DNA of 64,000 nt from Streptomyces sp. D2-8 (GTDB lineage Bacteria > Actinomycetota > Actinomycetes > Streptomycetales > Streptomycetaceae). Position numbers and translations under genes: made by a program. The notes beneath the pieces were generated by a model. It was not told where the DNA came from and did not search any database. It saw only the letters and a program-made list of their open reading frames with translations. The stretch spans positions 398,567 to 462,566 of the forward strand of contig NZ_JAAHBP010000007.1 in assembly GCF_023184515.1 (NCBI RefSeq), read 5' to 3'. Within the stretch, counting starts at the first letter, position 1. Each line of letters starts with the position of its first letter. This document shows positions 41,661 through 50,020 of this stretch, one piece after another.

Positions 41661-42542
41661 ATGGACACGGAGACCCGCCACTGGCACCTCACTCACGACC
41701 TCGACGGCTTCCTGACCCGCGCCGGCGCCTTCCTCCAAGCCCAGCCGGCGCTGCACACCGTCCCGTTGACGGTCACGGACAACCTGCGCAGGCGCGGCCC
41801 GCACATCTACGGCGACGGGGTGCCGGAGTTCGGCGTACTGGAACAGGACGGCGTGGTCCGGGCGACGGTCTTCCGCACACCACCGCACCGGATGAACCTC
41901 ACCGCCCTGACCGCCTCGGAGGCCGAGGCGCTGGCCGCACGACTGGCCGCCCTCGGCCACCGCCTGCCCGGCGTGCACGCCGACCGCGACACCGCCGCCG
42001 CCTTCGCCGAGGCCTGGCAGCGGCACACGGGCGCCGAGGCCACGCTCCGACAGCGGCAGCGGCTCTACCGGCTCGGCACCCTGACCGTGCCCCGCCCCGT
42101 ACCGCCCGGCGGGCCCCGCATCGCCGTCGAGGCAGACCGCGAGCAACTCCTGCGCTGGCACGACGAGTTCGCCGAGGCGGTCGGCGAGGGCACCGTCCGG
42201 GACGCCACCGAGTGGGCGGACGCCCGTATCGCCGACGGCGGCATCACCTTCTGGGAGACGCCGGACGGCACGCCCGTGGCCATGGCCGGCGCGACGCCCG
42301 AGATCGCCGGCCAGGTGCGCGTCGCCTCGGTCTACACCCCGCCCCACCTGCGCGGCCGCGGCTACGCGGGCGCCGCCACGGCCGAGGTCAGCCGCGCCGC
42401 CCTGGCCGCCGGAGCGCAGGAGGTGCTCCTCTTCACGGACCTGGCCAACCCGACCAGCAACGGCCTGTACCAGCGGATCGGGTACCGGCCGGTCGCGGAC
42501 TTCGCGGTGTACGACTTCACGGGGTGGTCGGCGCCCGCTTGA
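41661..42542 (+). CDS. GNAT family N-acetyltransferase
   Basis: 293 residues with a degenerate N-terminal GNAT-like half and an active C-terminal half. The acetyl-CoA loop is TPPHLRGRGYAGAATAEVSR and the terminal motif is NPTSNGLYQRIGYRPVADFA. Such double-GNAT proteins are common in Streptomyces and of unknown substrate. No clear ribosome site; GAGG lies only 1 nt before the ATG. Confidence 0.82.
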   Translation: MDTETRHWHLTHDLDGFLTRAGAFLQAQPALHTVPLTVTDNLRRRGPHIYGDGVPEFGVLEQDGVVRATVFRTPPHRMNLTALTASEAEALAARLAALGHRLPGVHADRDTAAAFAEAWQRHTGAEATLRQRQRLYRLGTLTVPRPVPPGGPRIAVEADREQLLRWHDEFAEAVGEGTVRDATEWADARIADGGITFWETPDGTPVAMAGATPEIAGQVRVASVYTPPHLRGRGYAGAATAEVSRAALAAGAQEVLLFTDLANPTSNGLYQRIGYRPVADFAVYDFTGWSAPA

Positions 42543-42610
42543 CCTTGGCACAGCGACGAGGCCTTCCCGCGTTGCCCGGGACCCGCAACGCGCCACGGCC
42601 CCAGGTCCGG

Positions 42611-43276
42611 TCACGGCCACAGGAGTTCCCGTGCCCACCCTCCCTCTGTGCTCCGATAGCGGAGCCGTACGTGCCGCCGTGCCTCGTCTCCCTGGAAGAA
42701 CTCCACTTCCTCCGGCCGCAGCCGGTACAGGGTCCAGGACGGTACGGGAGCCTCCGGCTCACTGCGGGCCCGTTCCCACGCCGACTCCGAGGCGCGTGCC
42801 AGCTCCTCCACCGAGCCCAGGATTTCGCTCTGGCGGCCGGTCAGTGCCGCGGCCAGCGCGCCCGTCGAGCGGGCGTGGAGGTCGCCCTGGGCCTCCTCGG
42901 ACGGGGCGGCCGACACCGGGCCGCGGACCCGTACCTGCCGGCCCAGGACCGGCCAGTAGAAGCCGAGCGCGGCGCAGGGGCGGGTGGTGAGGTGGCGGCC
43001 CTTGCGGCTGCCGGCGTGGGACGCGAAGAACCAACCGGTCTCGTCGGCGCCGTGCAGCATGACGATGCGTACGTCGGGCCGGCCGGACTCGTCGGAGGTC
43101 GCCAGCGACATGGTGTGCGGCTCGGTCTGCCCGGCCGCCACCGCCGCCGCGAACCACTCGGTGAAGAGGGGCAGCGGGGCGGCGGGGGCGGTCGTCGGGT
43201 CGAAGGAGGGCAGTCGCGTGACCTCCGGGTCCCAGACCCGCAGTGACCTCAGCAGCTCATGAAGATCGGTTGACAT
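42611..43276 (-). CDS. pdxH: Pyridoxamine 5'-phosphate oxidase family protein
   Basis: 221-residue FMN split-barrel. Motifs: EPHTMSLATSDESGRPDVRI, HAGSRKGRHLTTRPCAALGF (FMN phosphate loop) and the C-terminal WTLYRLRPEEVEFFQG typical of PdxH. It oxidises pyridoxine/pyridoxamine phosphate to pyridoxal phosphate. The ATG at 43276 directly follows GAGGG, too close for a ribosome site. GACAAT ends 6 nt before it, suggesting a leaderless mRNA. The C-terminal substrate-binding segment is a little divergent, so a PdxH-like FMN-binding protein is also possible. Confidence 0.75.
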   Translation of the reverse strand: MSTDLHELLRSLRVWDPEVTRLPSFDPTTAPAAPLPLFTEWFAAAVAAGQTEPHTMSLATSDESGRPDVRIVMLHGADETGWFFASHAGSRKGRHLTTRPCAALGFYWPVLGRQVRVRGPVSAAPSEEAQGDLHARSTGALAAALTGRQSEILGSVEELARASESAWERARSEPEAPVPSWTLYRLRPEEVEFFQGDEARRHVRLRYRSTEGGWARELLWP

Positions 43277-43512
43277 CCCTCGATTGTCACCCCGGAGGGC
43301 TCCTCACACCTGACCGAGGTCCGACGAGACCCACCGCTCCGGCCGACCGACAACACGTACCGGATCGTCGGCTCCAGCCGGTCCACCATCAGCGAGAACC
43401 GGCCCGCCATGCCATCGACTCCGCTCCGTCCTTCTACAGTCGTGATCAATCCGAAACCAATTCCGGTCTTGACCGAGACCCATCAAGCGGTCCCGTGATT
43501 ACGCTCGCGCTC

Positions 43513-44718
43513 ATGGCCGACTCCACACCCCCCACACACGCCTCCGCGCAGCCCACACCCGACCGCCCCGTCTACGTCATCGGCGGCGGCCCCGGCGGGC
43601 TCTCCGCCGCGTACGCGCTGCGCGCCCGGGGCATACGGGCCGTCGTCCTGGAGAAGTCCGACCATGTCGGGGCGTCCTGGCGCCGCCACTACGACCGGCT
43701 GCACCTGCACACCACCCGCCGCCTCTCGGCCCTGCCCGGGCTGCCGATGCCGCGCGGGTTCGGGCGGTGGGTGTCCCGGGACGACGTGGTGCGGTACCTG
43801 GAGAAGTACGCCGAGCACCACCGCCTCGAGATCGTCACCGGCGTCGAGGTGTCCCGCGTCGAGCGCACCGCCGACGGCACGGGCTGGCTGCTGCACGCCA
43901 CCGGCGGCCGGGAACTGACCGGCGCGGCGGTGGTCGTCGCCACCGGCTACAACCACACCCCGCGCCTGCCGGACTGGCCCGGCCGCGCCGCCTTCACCGG
44001 CGAGTTCCTGCACGCCGGTGAGTACCGCAGCGGCAAGCCCTACGCCGGCCGGGACGTCCTCGTCGTCGGAGTCGGCAACACCGGCGCCGAGATCGCCGTC
44101 GACCTGGTGGAGAGCGGTGCCTCCCGGGTCCGGCTCGCCGTGCGCACCGTCCCCCACATCGTGCGCCGTTCGACCGCCGGCTGGGCCGCCCAGTACAGCG
44201 GCGTCCTCGTCCGCCGGCTGCCGGTCGGCCTGGTCGACCGGATCTCCCGGGTGCAGGCCAAGGTGGCCGTGCCCGACCTGTCGGCCCACGGGCTGCCGCG
44301 TCCCGACACCGGGCTGTACACGCGGGTGAAGCAGGGGGCCATCCCGGTGCAGGACGTCGGTCTGATCGACGCCGTACGCAAGGGCACGGTGGAGATCGTG
44401 TCCGCGGTGGACGGCTTCGAGGACGGCGGCAAGATCGCCCTCGCCGACGGCACCCGGATCTCCCCGGACGTGGTGATCGCCGCCACCGGATACGTCCGCG
44501 CCCTGGAGCACCTGGTCGGCCACCTCGACGTCCTGGACGACCGCGGCAGGCCCGTCGCCCACGGCGCCCGCACCCCGAAGACCGCCCCCGGCCTGTACTT
44601 CACCGGGTTCACCAACCCGATCAGCGGCAACCTCCGCGAGATGGCACTGGACGCGGTGAAGATCGCCAAGGCCGTCGCGAGGAGCGGCTCAGGGCAGGTG
44701 TCCCGCCTGCCGGGCTGA
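43513..44718 (+). CDS. Flavin-containing monooxygenase-like NAD(P)/FAD oxidoreductase
   Basis: 401 residues. FAD-binding VIGGGPGGLSAAYALRARG near residue 20, SDHVGASWRRHYDRLHLHTT (FMO-type), VVVATGYNHTPRLPDWPG (ATG motif), a second Rossmann VLVVGVGNTGAEIAVDLVES for NADPH, and FTGFTNPISGNLREM at the C-terminus. This fits FMO/YUCCA-type monooxygenases that oxygenate heteroatoms or perform oxidative decarboxylation. The ATG at 43513 has no good ribosome site. No CTGACG site is present, so it may lie outside that regulon. Confidence 0.85.
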   Translation: MADSTPPTHASAQPTPDRPVYVIGGGPGGLSAAYALRARGIRAVVLEKSDHVGASWRRHYDRLHLHTTRRLSALPGLPMPRGFGRWVSRDDVVRYLEKYAEHHRLEIVTGVEVSRVERTADGTGWLLHATGGRELTGAAVVVATGYNHTPRLPDWPGRAAFTGEFLHAGEYRSGKPYAGRDVLVVGVGNTGAEIAVDLVESGASRVRLAVRTVPHIVRRSTAGWAAQYSGVLVRRLPVGLVDRISRVQAKVAVPDLSAHGLPRPDTGLYTRVKQGAIPVQDVGLIDAVRKGTVEIVSAVDGFEDGGKIALADGTRISPDVVIAATGYVRALEHLVGHLDVLDDRGRPVAHGARTPKTAPGLYFTGFTNPISGNLREMALDAVKIAKAVARSGSGQVSRLPG

Positions 44719-44784
44719 GCACCTGCCCGGCAGCGAAACGCCCCTGAGTCGGTCCGGTCGACAACTTCGCTCGCCCACACCGTT

Positions 44785-44825
44785 CCTGACGTCGCATCAG
44801 TTCAGTAATCTGACAGTGCGTCAGT
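44785..44825. promoter_or_regulatory. Two CTGACG palindromes upstream of the ADP-forming acyl-CoA synthetase
   Basis: CTGACG-TCG-CATCAG at 44786-44800 and CTGACA-GTG-CGTCAG at 44810-44824, centres 24 bp apart. The second ends 33 bp before the ATG at 44858. Confidence 0.78.
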
Positions 44826-44857
44826 TAGCGGCTGTCTCACAGGAGCGGGCGGAAACG

Positions 44858-47083
44858 ATGCTTGGATCGACCCACGGCACCCTCACCACCGACTCCCGCC
44901 GGACTCGGGCCATCGCCTGTGGCGAGCGGTCCGGGCCCGTCGTGCACGGCAGGCCGGCCCAGTCGGGCGACCTGGACGTCAGCGGACGGCCACTGCACGC
45001 CGGCGTGCCCGATCTCGACCGCTTCTTCCGCCCCCGGTCCGTCGCCGTGATCGGCGCCTCGGATACCGAAGGGCGCCCCCGCACCGGTGTCACCCGGCAG
45101 CTGATCGACTGGGCGGAGCGGGTCGGCGCCCGGCTGTACCCGGTGCATCCCAGCCGGCCGTCCGTCTTCGGCATCCCCTGCTCCCCTTCCGTCGCCGGTC
45201 TGCCCGAACAGGTCGATCTGGCCGTGGTGCTGGTCGGCGACCCACTCCCGGTGATCGAGGAACTGACCGAGGCCAAGGCGCGGTTCGCGGTCGTCTTCGC
45301 GTCCGGGTTCGCGGAGACCGGGCCGGCGGGCGAGGCCGCCCAGCGGCGACTGGCCGCCGCCGTCGAACAGTCCGGGCTGCGGCTGCTGGGGCCCAACACC
45401 AACCTCAACGCCTTCGAGCGGTTCCGCGACGACCTGGAGGGGCCGGCGATCGCGCTGATCACCCAGTCCGGCCACCAGGGCCGCCCCGTCTTCGCGCTAC
45501 AGGAACTCGGCATCCGCCTCTCCCACTGGGCCCCCACCGGCAACGAGGCCGACCTGGAGACCGCCGACTTCCTCTCCTACTTCGCCGAGCAGCCCGAGGT
45601 CGGCGCCATCGCCTGCTACCTCGAAGGGCTGAGGGACGGCCGCTCCTTCCTGCTCGCCGCCGACCGGGCCGCCCGGCGCGGAGTGCCGGTCGTCGCCGTC
45701 AAGGTGGGCCGTACCGAGACCGGCGCCCGCACGGCCGCCTCCCACACCGGCAAACTGACGGGCGCCGACGCGGTGGTGGACGCGGCGCTGCGCCAGTACG
45801 GCGTGATCCGGGTGGACGGGCTCGACGAACTCCAGGACACGGCCGCCCTGCTGGCCCGGGCCCGCCCGCCCCGCGCGGACGGGGTCGTCGTCTACTCGAT
45901 CTCGGGCGGCACGGGCGCGCACGTCGCCGACCTGGCGACCGAGGCGGGCCTGAGCCTGCCGGTCCTGTCCGAGGCCAAGCAGGCCGAGCTGCACCAGTGG
46001 ATACCCGAGTACCTGAACGTCGCCAACCCGGTCGACAACGGCGGGCACCCGGTCGGGGACGAACGCGGCCGGAAGATCATCGACGCGATCCTCGACGACC
46101 CGGGGGTGGGCGTGCTGATCTGCCCGGTCACCGGGCCGTTCCCGCCGCTCAGCGACCGGCTCGTACGGGACCTGGTGGACGCGGCCGAGCAGACCGACAA
46201 GCTCGTCTGCGTGGTGTGGGGTTCGCCCGTCGGCACCGAGCCCGCCTACCGCGAGGTCCTGCTCGGCTCCTCCCGCGTGGCCACCTTCCGCACGGTCGGC
46301 AACTGCCTCACCGCCGTCCGCGCCCACCTCGCCCACCACCGGTTCACAGCGGCCTACCGCTCCCCCTTCGACGAGGCCCCGCGCACCCTCTCGCCGTCCT
46401 ACCGCAAGGCGCAGGCCCTGATGCAGCCCGGCCGGCAGCTGAGCGAGCACGCGGCGAAACAGCTGCTGCGGGCGTACGGCATCCGCGTACCGCGCGAGCA
46501 GTTGGTGACCAGTGCGGCGGCGGCCGTCCGCGCGGCCGGGCTCGTGGGCTACCCGGTGGTGATGAAGGCCTCCGGCGCCCGGATCGCCCACAAGACCGAG
46601 CTGGGCCTGGTGAAGATCGGGCTGACCTCGGCCAGCCAGGTCCGCGACGCCTACCGGGAGCTGACCGACATCGCCCGCTACGAGGACGTCGCCCTGGACG
46701 GCGTCCTGGTCTGCCAGATGGTGGAGCAGGGCGTCGAGATGGTCGTCGGTGTCGCCCACGACGACCTGTTCGGCCCGACCGTGACCGTCGGGCTCGGCGG
46801 CGTGCTCGTCGAGGTGCTGCGCGACACCGCCGTAGGGGTGCCGCCCTTCGGGGAGGAACAGGCCCGGGACATGCTCGCCGGGCTGCGCGGGCGGGCCCTG
46901 CTCGACGGGGTCCGAGGGCGGCCGGCGGCGGATCTGGACGCGCTGGTCGAGGTCGTCCTGCGGGTGCAGCGCATGGCCCTGGAACTCGGCGACCAGCTCG
47001 CGGAGCTCGACATCAATCCGCTGATGGTCCTGCCCCAGGGGCAGGGCGCGGTGGCGCTGGACGCGCTGGCGGTGTGCCGCTGA
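44858..47083 (+). CDS. ADP-forming acyl-CoA synthetase (acetate-CoA ligase family)
   Basis: 741-residue NDP-forming synthetase. Order: CoA-binding Rossmann domain (PRSVAVIGASDTEGRPRTGV), succinyl-CoA-synthetase-like domain with the phosphohistidine loop AASHTGKLTGADAV, ligase-CoA domain, and a C-terminal ATP-grasp (YPVVMKASGARIAHKTELGL, LAELDINPLMVLPQG). It activates a carboxylic acid to acyl-CoA using ATP with release of ADP. AGGAG lies 12 nt before the ATG at 44858; earlier in-frame sequence overlaps the operator. It is coupled to the isomerase-like gene downstream. Confidence 0.9.
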   Translation: MLGSTHGTLTTDSRRTRAIACGERSGPVVHGRPAQSGDLDVSGRPLHAGVPDLDRFFRPRSVAVIGASDTEGRPRTGVTRQLIDWAERVGARLYPVHPSRPSVFGIPCSPSVAGLPEQVDLAVVLVGDPLPVIEELTEAKARFAVVFASGFAETGPAGEAAQRRLAAAVEQSGLRLLGPNTNLNAFERFRDDLEGPAIALITQSGHQGRPVFALQELGIRLSHWAPTGNEADLETADFLSYFAEQPEVGAIACYLEGLRDGRSFLLAADRAARRGVPVVAVKVGRTETGARTAASHTGKLTGADAVVDAALRQYGVIRVDGLDELQDTAALLARARPPRADGVVVYSISGGTGAHVADLATEAGLSLPVLSEAKQAELHQWIPEYLNVANPVDNGGHPVGDERGRKIIDAILDDPGVGVLICPVTGPFPPLSDRLVRDLVDAAEQTDKLVCVVWGSPVGTEPAYREVLLGSSRVATFRTVGNCLTAVRAHLAHHRFTAAYRSPFDEAPRTLSPSYRKAQALMQPGRQLSEHAAKQLLRAYGIRVPREQLVTSAAAAVRAAGLVGYPVVMKASGARIAHKTELGLVKIGLTSASQVRDAYRELTDIARYEDVALDGVLVCQMVEQGVEMVVGVAHDDLFGPTVTVGLGGVLVEVLRDTAVGVPPFGEEQARDMLAGLRGRALLDGVRGRPAADLDALVEVVLRVQRMALELGDQLAELDINPLMVLPQGQGAVALDALAVCR

Positions 47084-47874
47084 TGACGCGGGCCGCGCTG
47101 CTGCACACGACCGGCGACCACGTCCTCTTCCTCACCCTCAACCGGCCCGAGAGCCTCAACGCCCTCACGCCCGGGCAGCGCGAGGACATCATCCGGCTGC
47201 TGTCGGAGGCCTCCGCGGCGGCGGAGGTGCGGGCCGTGGTGATCACGGGGACGGGCCGGGGCTTCTGCGCCGGGGCGGACCTCCGGGCCGCCGGCACTCC
47301 CGGCGAACGCCTCGCGGGCGATGTCGCCCGCACCCTGCGCACCGGCGCCCAGCGCCTGATCGCCGCCGTACTCGACTGCGAGAAGCCGGTGATCGCGGCG
47401 GTGAACGGCACGGCGGCCGGTCTCGGCGCGCATCTGGCGTTCGCCTGCGATCTGGTCCTGGCGGCCGAATCCGCCCGCTTCATCGAGGTGTTCGTACGGC
47501 GCGGACTGGTTCCCGACGCAGGCGGGGCCTATCTCCTCCCGCGTCTCGTCGGGCCGCAGCGCGCCAAGGAGCTGATGTTCTTCGGCGACGCGCTCACCGC
47601 TGCGGACGCCGAACGCCTCGGGCTCGTCAACCGGGTCGTCAGCGACGAGGAGCTGGAGAGGACGGCGCGCGCCTGGGCCGAGCGTCTCGCCTCCGGCCCG
47701 ACGCGCGCCCTCGCCCTGACCAAGCAGCTCGTCAACGCCTCCCTCGACACCGACCGCGCCGCCGCCTTCGCCGCCGAGGCCGCGGCGCAGGAGATCAACA
47801 TGACGACGGCGGACGCGCAGGAGGGCGTACGGAGCTTCGTGGAGCGGCGGAGCCCGGAGTACGGGGGCCGCTGA
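47083..47874 (+). CDS. Enoyl-CoA hydratase/isomerase family protein, PaaG-like
   Basis: 263-residue crotonase: LTLNRPESLNALTPGQREDI, GRGFCAGADLRA, then GTAAGLGAHLAFACDLVLAA and FVRRGLVPDAGGAYLLPRLV. The hydratase Glu positions are His and Phe here, but the Asp in LVPDAGG matches the catalytic Asp of PaaG-type enoyl-CoA isomerases. A double-bond isomerase is therefore more likely than a hydratase. It shares a base with the upstream stop (TGATG), so it is co-translated with the acyl-CoA synthetase. Confidence 0.87.
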   Translation: MTRAALLHTTGDHVLFLTLNRPESLNALTPGQREDIIRLLSEASAAAEVRAVVITGTGRGFCAGADLRAAGTPGERLAGDVARTLRTGAQRLIAAVLDCEKPVIAAVNGTAAGLGAHLAFACDLVLAAESARFIEVFVRRGLVPDAGGAYLLPRLVGPQRAKELMFFGDALTAADAERLGLVNRVVSDEELERTARAWAERLASGPTRALALTKQLVNASLDTDRAAAFAAEAAAQEINMTTADAQEGVRSFVERRSPEYGGR

Positions 47875-47893
47875 CTCCGCCTGCCCCTTCCCA

Positions 47894-47910
47894 TCTGACG
47901 TTGCGTCAGT
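47894..47910. promoter_or_regulatory. CTGACG palindrome upstream of the flavin reductase
   Basis: CTGACG-TTG-CGTCAG at 47895-47909, perfect 6-bp arms, 17 bp before the ATG at 47927 and 5 bp before that at 47915. Confidence 0.78.
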
Positions 47911-47926
47911 TTCAATGCTGGGTGTG

Positions 47927-48547
47927 ATGGGACAAGCAGGAATGGCCGAAGCCGCCGTCCGCTACCTCAGGTCGGTCCGCACAGCCGCCCCGGAGCCCGT
48001 GGAGGCGCTGCCGCGGCCCGACCTGCGGTGCGTCGGCGCCGACGAGCGCGCCCCGCTCGACGCCCGGGAGTTCCGCCGGGTCCTGGGCAGCTTCGCGACG
48101 GGCGTGGCCGTTGTCACGGCGCCTGCCGCCACCGCCGGCGAACCTCCCGCCGGGTTCGCCTGCCAGTCCTTCACGTCCCTCTCCCTCGACCCACCCCTGG
48201 TCGCCTTCATGGTCGGCCGGACGTCGACGACCTGGCCGCGGATCGCCCGCGCCGGGGTGTTCTGCGTGAACGTCCTGGGCTCCCGTCAGGGCGAGTTGTG
48301 CCGGGCTTTCGCGGTGAGCGGCGCGGACAAGTTCGCGGGCGTGGCCTACGACGCGGCACCGGCGTCGGGCTCGCCCCGCCTGACGGGCGCCGTGGCCTGG
48401 ATCGACTGCGCGATCCACGCCGTCCACACCGGCGGTGACCACCTCGTCGTGGTCGGCCGGGTGAACGCCCTCGGCGCGGAGGACTCCGCCGGCTCGGACG
48501 GACCGCTGCTCTTCCACCGGGGGCGCTTCGCACGGCTGGCGGACTGA
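47927..48547 (+). CDS. Flavin reductase family protein (two-component monooxygenase partner)
   Basis: About 206 residues of the HpaC/ActVB flavin reductase family. Motifs: DAREFRRVLGSFATGVAVVT, FACQSFTSLSLDPPLVAFMV (flavin site) and FCVNVLGSRQGELCRAFAVS. The C-terminus has IHAVHTGGDHLVVVGRVNAL (GDH motif). It reduces FMN or FAD with NAD(P)H and supplies it to a monooxygenase. Candidate partners with the same operator are the LLM enzymes at 7861 and 15730. Starts at 47915, 47927 and 47942 are in frame without a clear ribosome site; I use 47927 tentatively. Confidence 0.83.
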   Translation: MGQAGMAEAAVRYLRSVRTAAPEPVEALPRPDLRCVGADERAPLDAREFRRVLGSFATGVAVVTAPAATAGEPPAGFACQSFTSLSLDPPLVAFMVGRTSTTWPRIARAGVFCVNVLGSRQGELCRAFAVSGADKFAGVAYDAAPASGSPRLTGAVAWIDCAIHAVHTGGDHLVVVGRVNALGAEDSAGSDGPLLFHRGRFARLAD

Positions 48548-48599
48548 CTCCACCGTCACCGCCCAACCGGCCCCGTACGCGGTCGAGTCGGGGGCGCGA

Positions 48600-48764
48600 T
48601 CACTCGCAGAACGCGGTGTCCACGGATCTCATGACGGCCAGAGCGCCCTTCGTGGCGTCACCGAACGTTCCCGGGAGCGCGGTCACCGCGAGCCCGACGG
48701 AGCGGCCGTCGTCGGTGGCGCCGCCGCGCGTCTCGTACCCGTCGATGTCGCCGCCATGCCCCAG
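48600..48764 (-). pseudogene. C-terminal remnant of a beta-lactamase-family serine hydrolase
   Basis: The minus strand reads LLGHGGDIDGYETRGGATDD, then GRSVGLAVTALPGTFGDATK, and ends VDTAFCE-stop. The H-G-G motif and following strands are the C-terminus of class C beta-lactamase/D-Ala-D-Ala carboxypeptidase-like proteins. The catalytic SxxK and YxN regions are absent, because sequence upstream of about 48765 switches to an unrelated remnant on the other strand. So only about 55 codons of a gene that normally has 380 or more survive. Confidence 0.7.
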
Positions 48765-48956
48765 TAGACGCCTTGCGTGGAGCGGGCCCGTCACCTCCTG
48801 GAGTCCACCGACCGCTCCGTCGACCAGGTGGCCCGGGACGCGGGCTTCGGCACGGCCCAGTCGATGCGCCGGCACCTCCAGTCGGCCCTCGGTGTCACGC
48901 CCACCGCCTACCGGCGGACGTTCCGGGCGGAGAACGACACCGCCGCCGCCCTCAGA
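48765..48956 (+). pseudogene. C-terminal remnant of a GlxA-type AraC family regulator
   Basis: The plus strand reads VERARHLLESTDRSVDQVAR, DAGFGTAQSMRRHLQSALGV and TPTAYRRTFR. This is the last helix-turn-helix of AraC/GlxA-type regulators, whose family proteins are usually 300 or more residues. The DJ-1-like N-terminal domain and the first HTH are missing: the frame meets a TAG just before 48765. It abuts, head to tail, the serine-hydrolase remnant on the other strand. Confidence 0.7.
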
Positions 48957-48976
48957 AACCGCCGCCGCCCTCAGAA
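48939..48976. repeat. 19-bp perfect tandem duplication
   Basis: ACCGCCGCCGCCCTCAGAA occurs at 48939-48957 and again at 48958-48976. The second copy includes the stop codon of the alcohol dehydrogenase gene (48971). It looks like a small duplication at the junction of the decayed regulator and the catabolic operon. Confidence 0.75.
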
Positions 48977-50020
48977 GGTGAGCACCGCCCGCGCCACCCG
49001 CCCCGCCTCCGCGTCCGCCGCCGCCTTGTCGAAGTCCTCGACCGGGTAGGTCCTGGTGACCAGTTCGTCGAGCAGGAGGCGCCCCTGGCGGTACAGGGCG
49101 GCGTACAGGGCGATGTCCCGCTGGGGGCGGGAGGAGCCGTAGCGGCAGCCCAGGATGGACTTGTCGAGGTACATCGAGGAGACGCGGAAGGACGCCTCGG
49201 CCGTGGCGGGCGGGACCCCGAGGAGGACGGCCTGCCCGTGCCGGTCCAGGGCGTCGATCGCCTGGCGGATCAGCTCCACGCGGCCGACGCACTCGAAGGC
49301 GTGGTCCGCGCCCGTCGGCAGGAGGTCGCGCACCCCTTCCACCGACGTCAGGAAGTCGGTCGCGCCGAACCGGCGTGCCGCCTCCTCCTTCGCCGGGTTG
49401 GCGTCGACGGCCACGATCCGCCCGGCGCCCGCGAGCCGCGCGCCCTGGAGCACGTTCAGGCCGATACCGCCCGTGCCGATGACCAGGACGCTGTCGCCGC
49501 GGTCCACCCGCGCCCGGTTCAGTACGGCGCCCACCCCCGTCAGCACCCCGCACCCGATGAGCGCCGCCGACGTCAGCGGGATGTCGTCGGGGATCCGGAC
49601 GGCCTGTACGGCCTTGACGACCGTGCGCTCGGCGAACGCCGAGTTGGACGCGAACTGGTGCACCGGCGCGCCGTCGTGGCCGAACGGCCGGCCCGGGCGT
49701 CCTATGGCCTGCCGGCACATGGTCGGCCGGCCCCGGTCGCACTCCGCGCACGTACCGCAGTTCGCCAGGGTGGACAGCGCCACATGGTCACCGGGCGCGA
49801 CATGGGTGACGCCCCCACCCACCGCCTCGACGACTCCGGCCCCCTCATGGCCCAGCACCACGGGAACGGGGAAGGGTATGGTCCCGTCCACCACCGACAG
49901 ATCGCTGTGGCACAGCCCGGCCGCCGAGATCGCGACCCGCACCTCGCCCGGCCGCGGCTCCCGCACCTCCAGGTCCGTCACGACCCGGACCTGCTTCCCG
50001 TCGAAGATCACGCCTCGCAT
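48971..50020 (-). CDS. Zinc-dependent alcohol dehydrogenase (MDR family)
   Basis: 349 residues. Catalytic zinc ligands lie in AAGLCHSDLS and LGHEGAGVVEAVG. Structural zinc cysteines are in LANCGTCAECDRGRPTMC and the NAD-binding motif is VLVIGTGGIGLNVLQGA. It is close to class III/mycothiol-type or benzyl-alcohol dehydrogenases of Actinobacteria. The ATG at 50020 shares a base with the acyl-CoA dehydrogenase stop (TGATG). It is third in the operon SDR, acyl-CoA dehydrogenase, alcohol dehydrogenase. Confidence 0.9.
   Translation of the reverse strand: MRGVIFDGKQVRVVTDLEVREPRPGEVRVAISAAGLCHSDLSVVDGTIPFPVPVVLGHEGAGVVEAVGGGVTHVAPGDHVALSTLANCGTCAECDRGRPTMCRQAIGRPGRPFGHDGAPVHQFASNSAFAERTVVKAVQAVRIPDDIPLTSAALIGCGVLTGVGAVLNRARVDRGDSVLVIGTGGIGLNVLQGARLAGAGRIVAVDANPAKEEAARRFGATDFLTSVEGVRDLLPTGADHAFECVGRVELIRQAIDALDRHGQAVLLGVPPATAEASFRVSSMYLDKSILGCRYGSSRPQRDIALYAALYRQGRLLLDELVTRTYPVEDFDKAAADAEAGRVARAVLTF

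Noticed and set aside
43249..43449. Possible 66-codon minus-strand gene overlapping the pdxH start
   Set aside because: No ribosome site, no family features, and it overlaps the start of pdxH in another frame.
48777..49049. AraC regulator as an intact small gene
   Set aside because: Only the last HTH remains, the frame is interrupted just upstream, and it runs on into the alcohol dehydrogenase 3' end.
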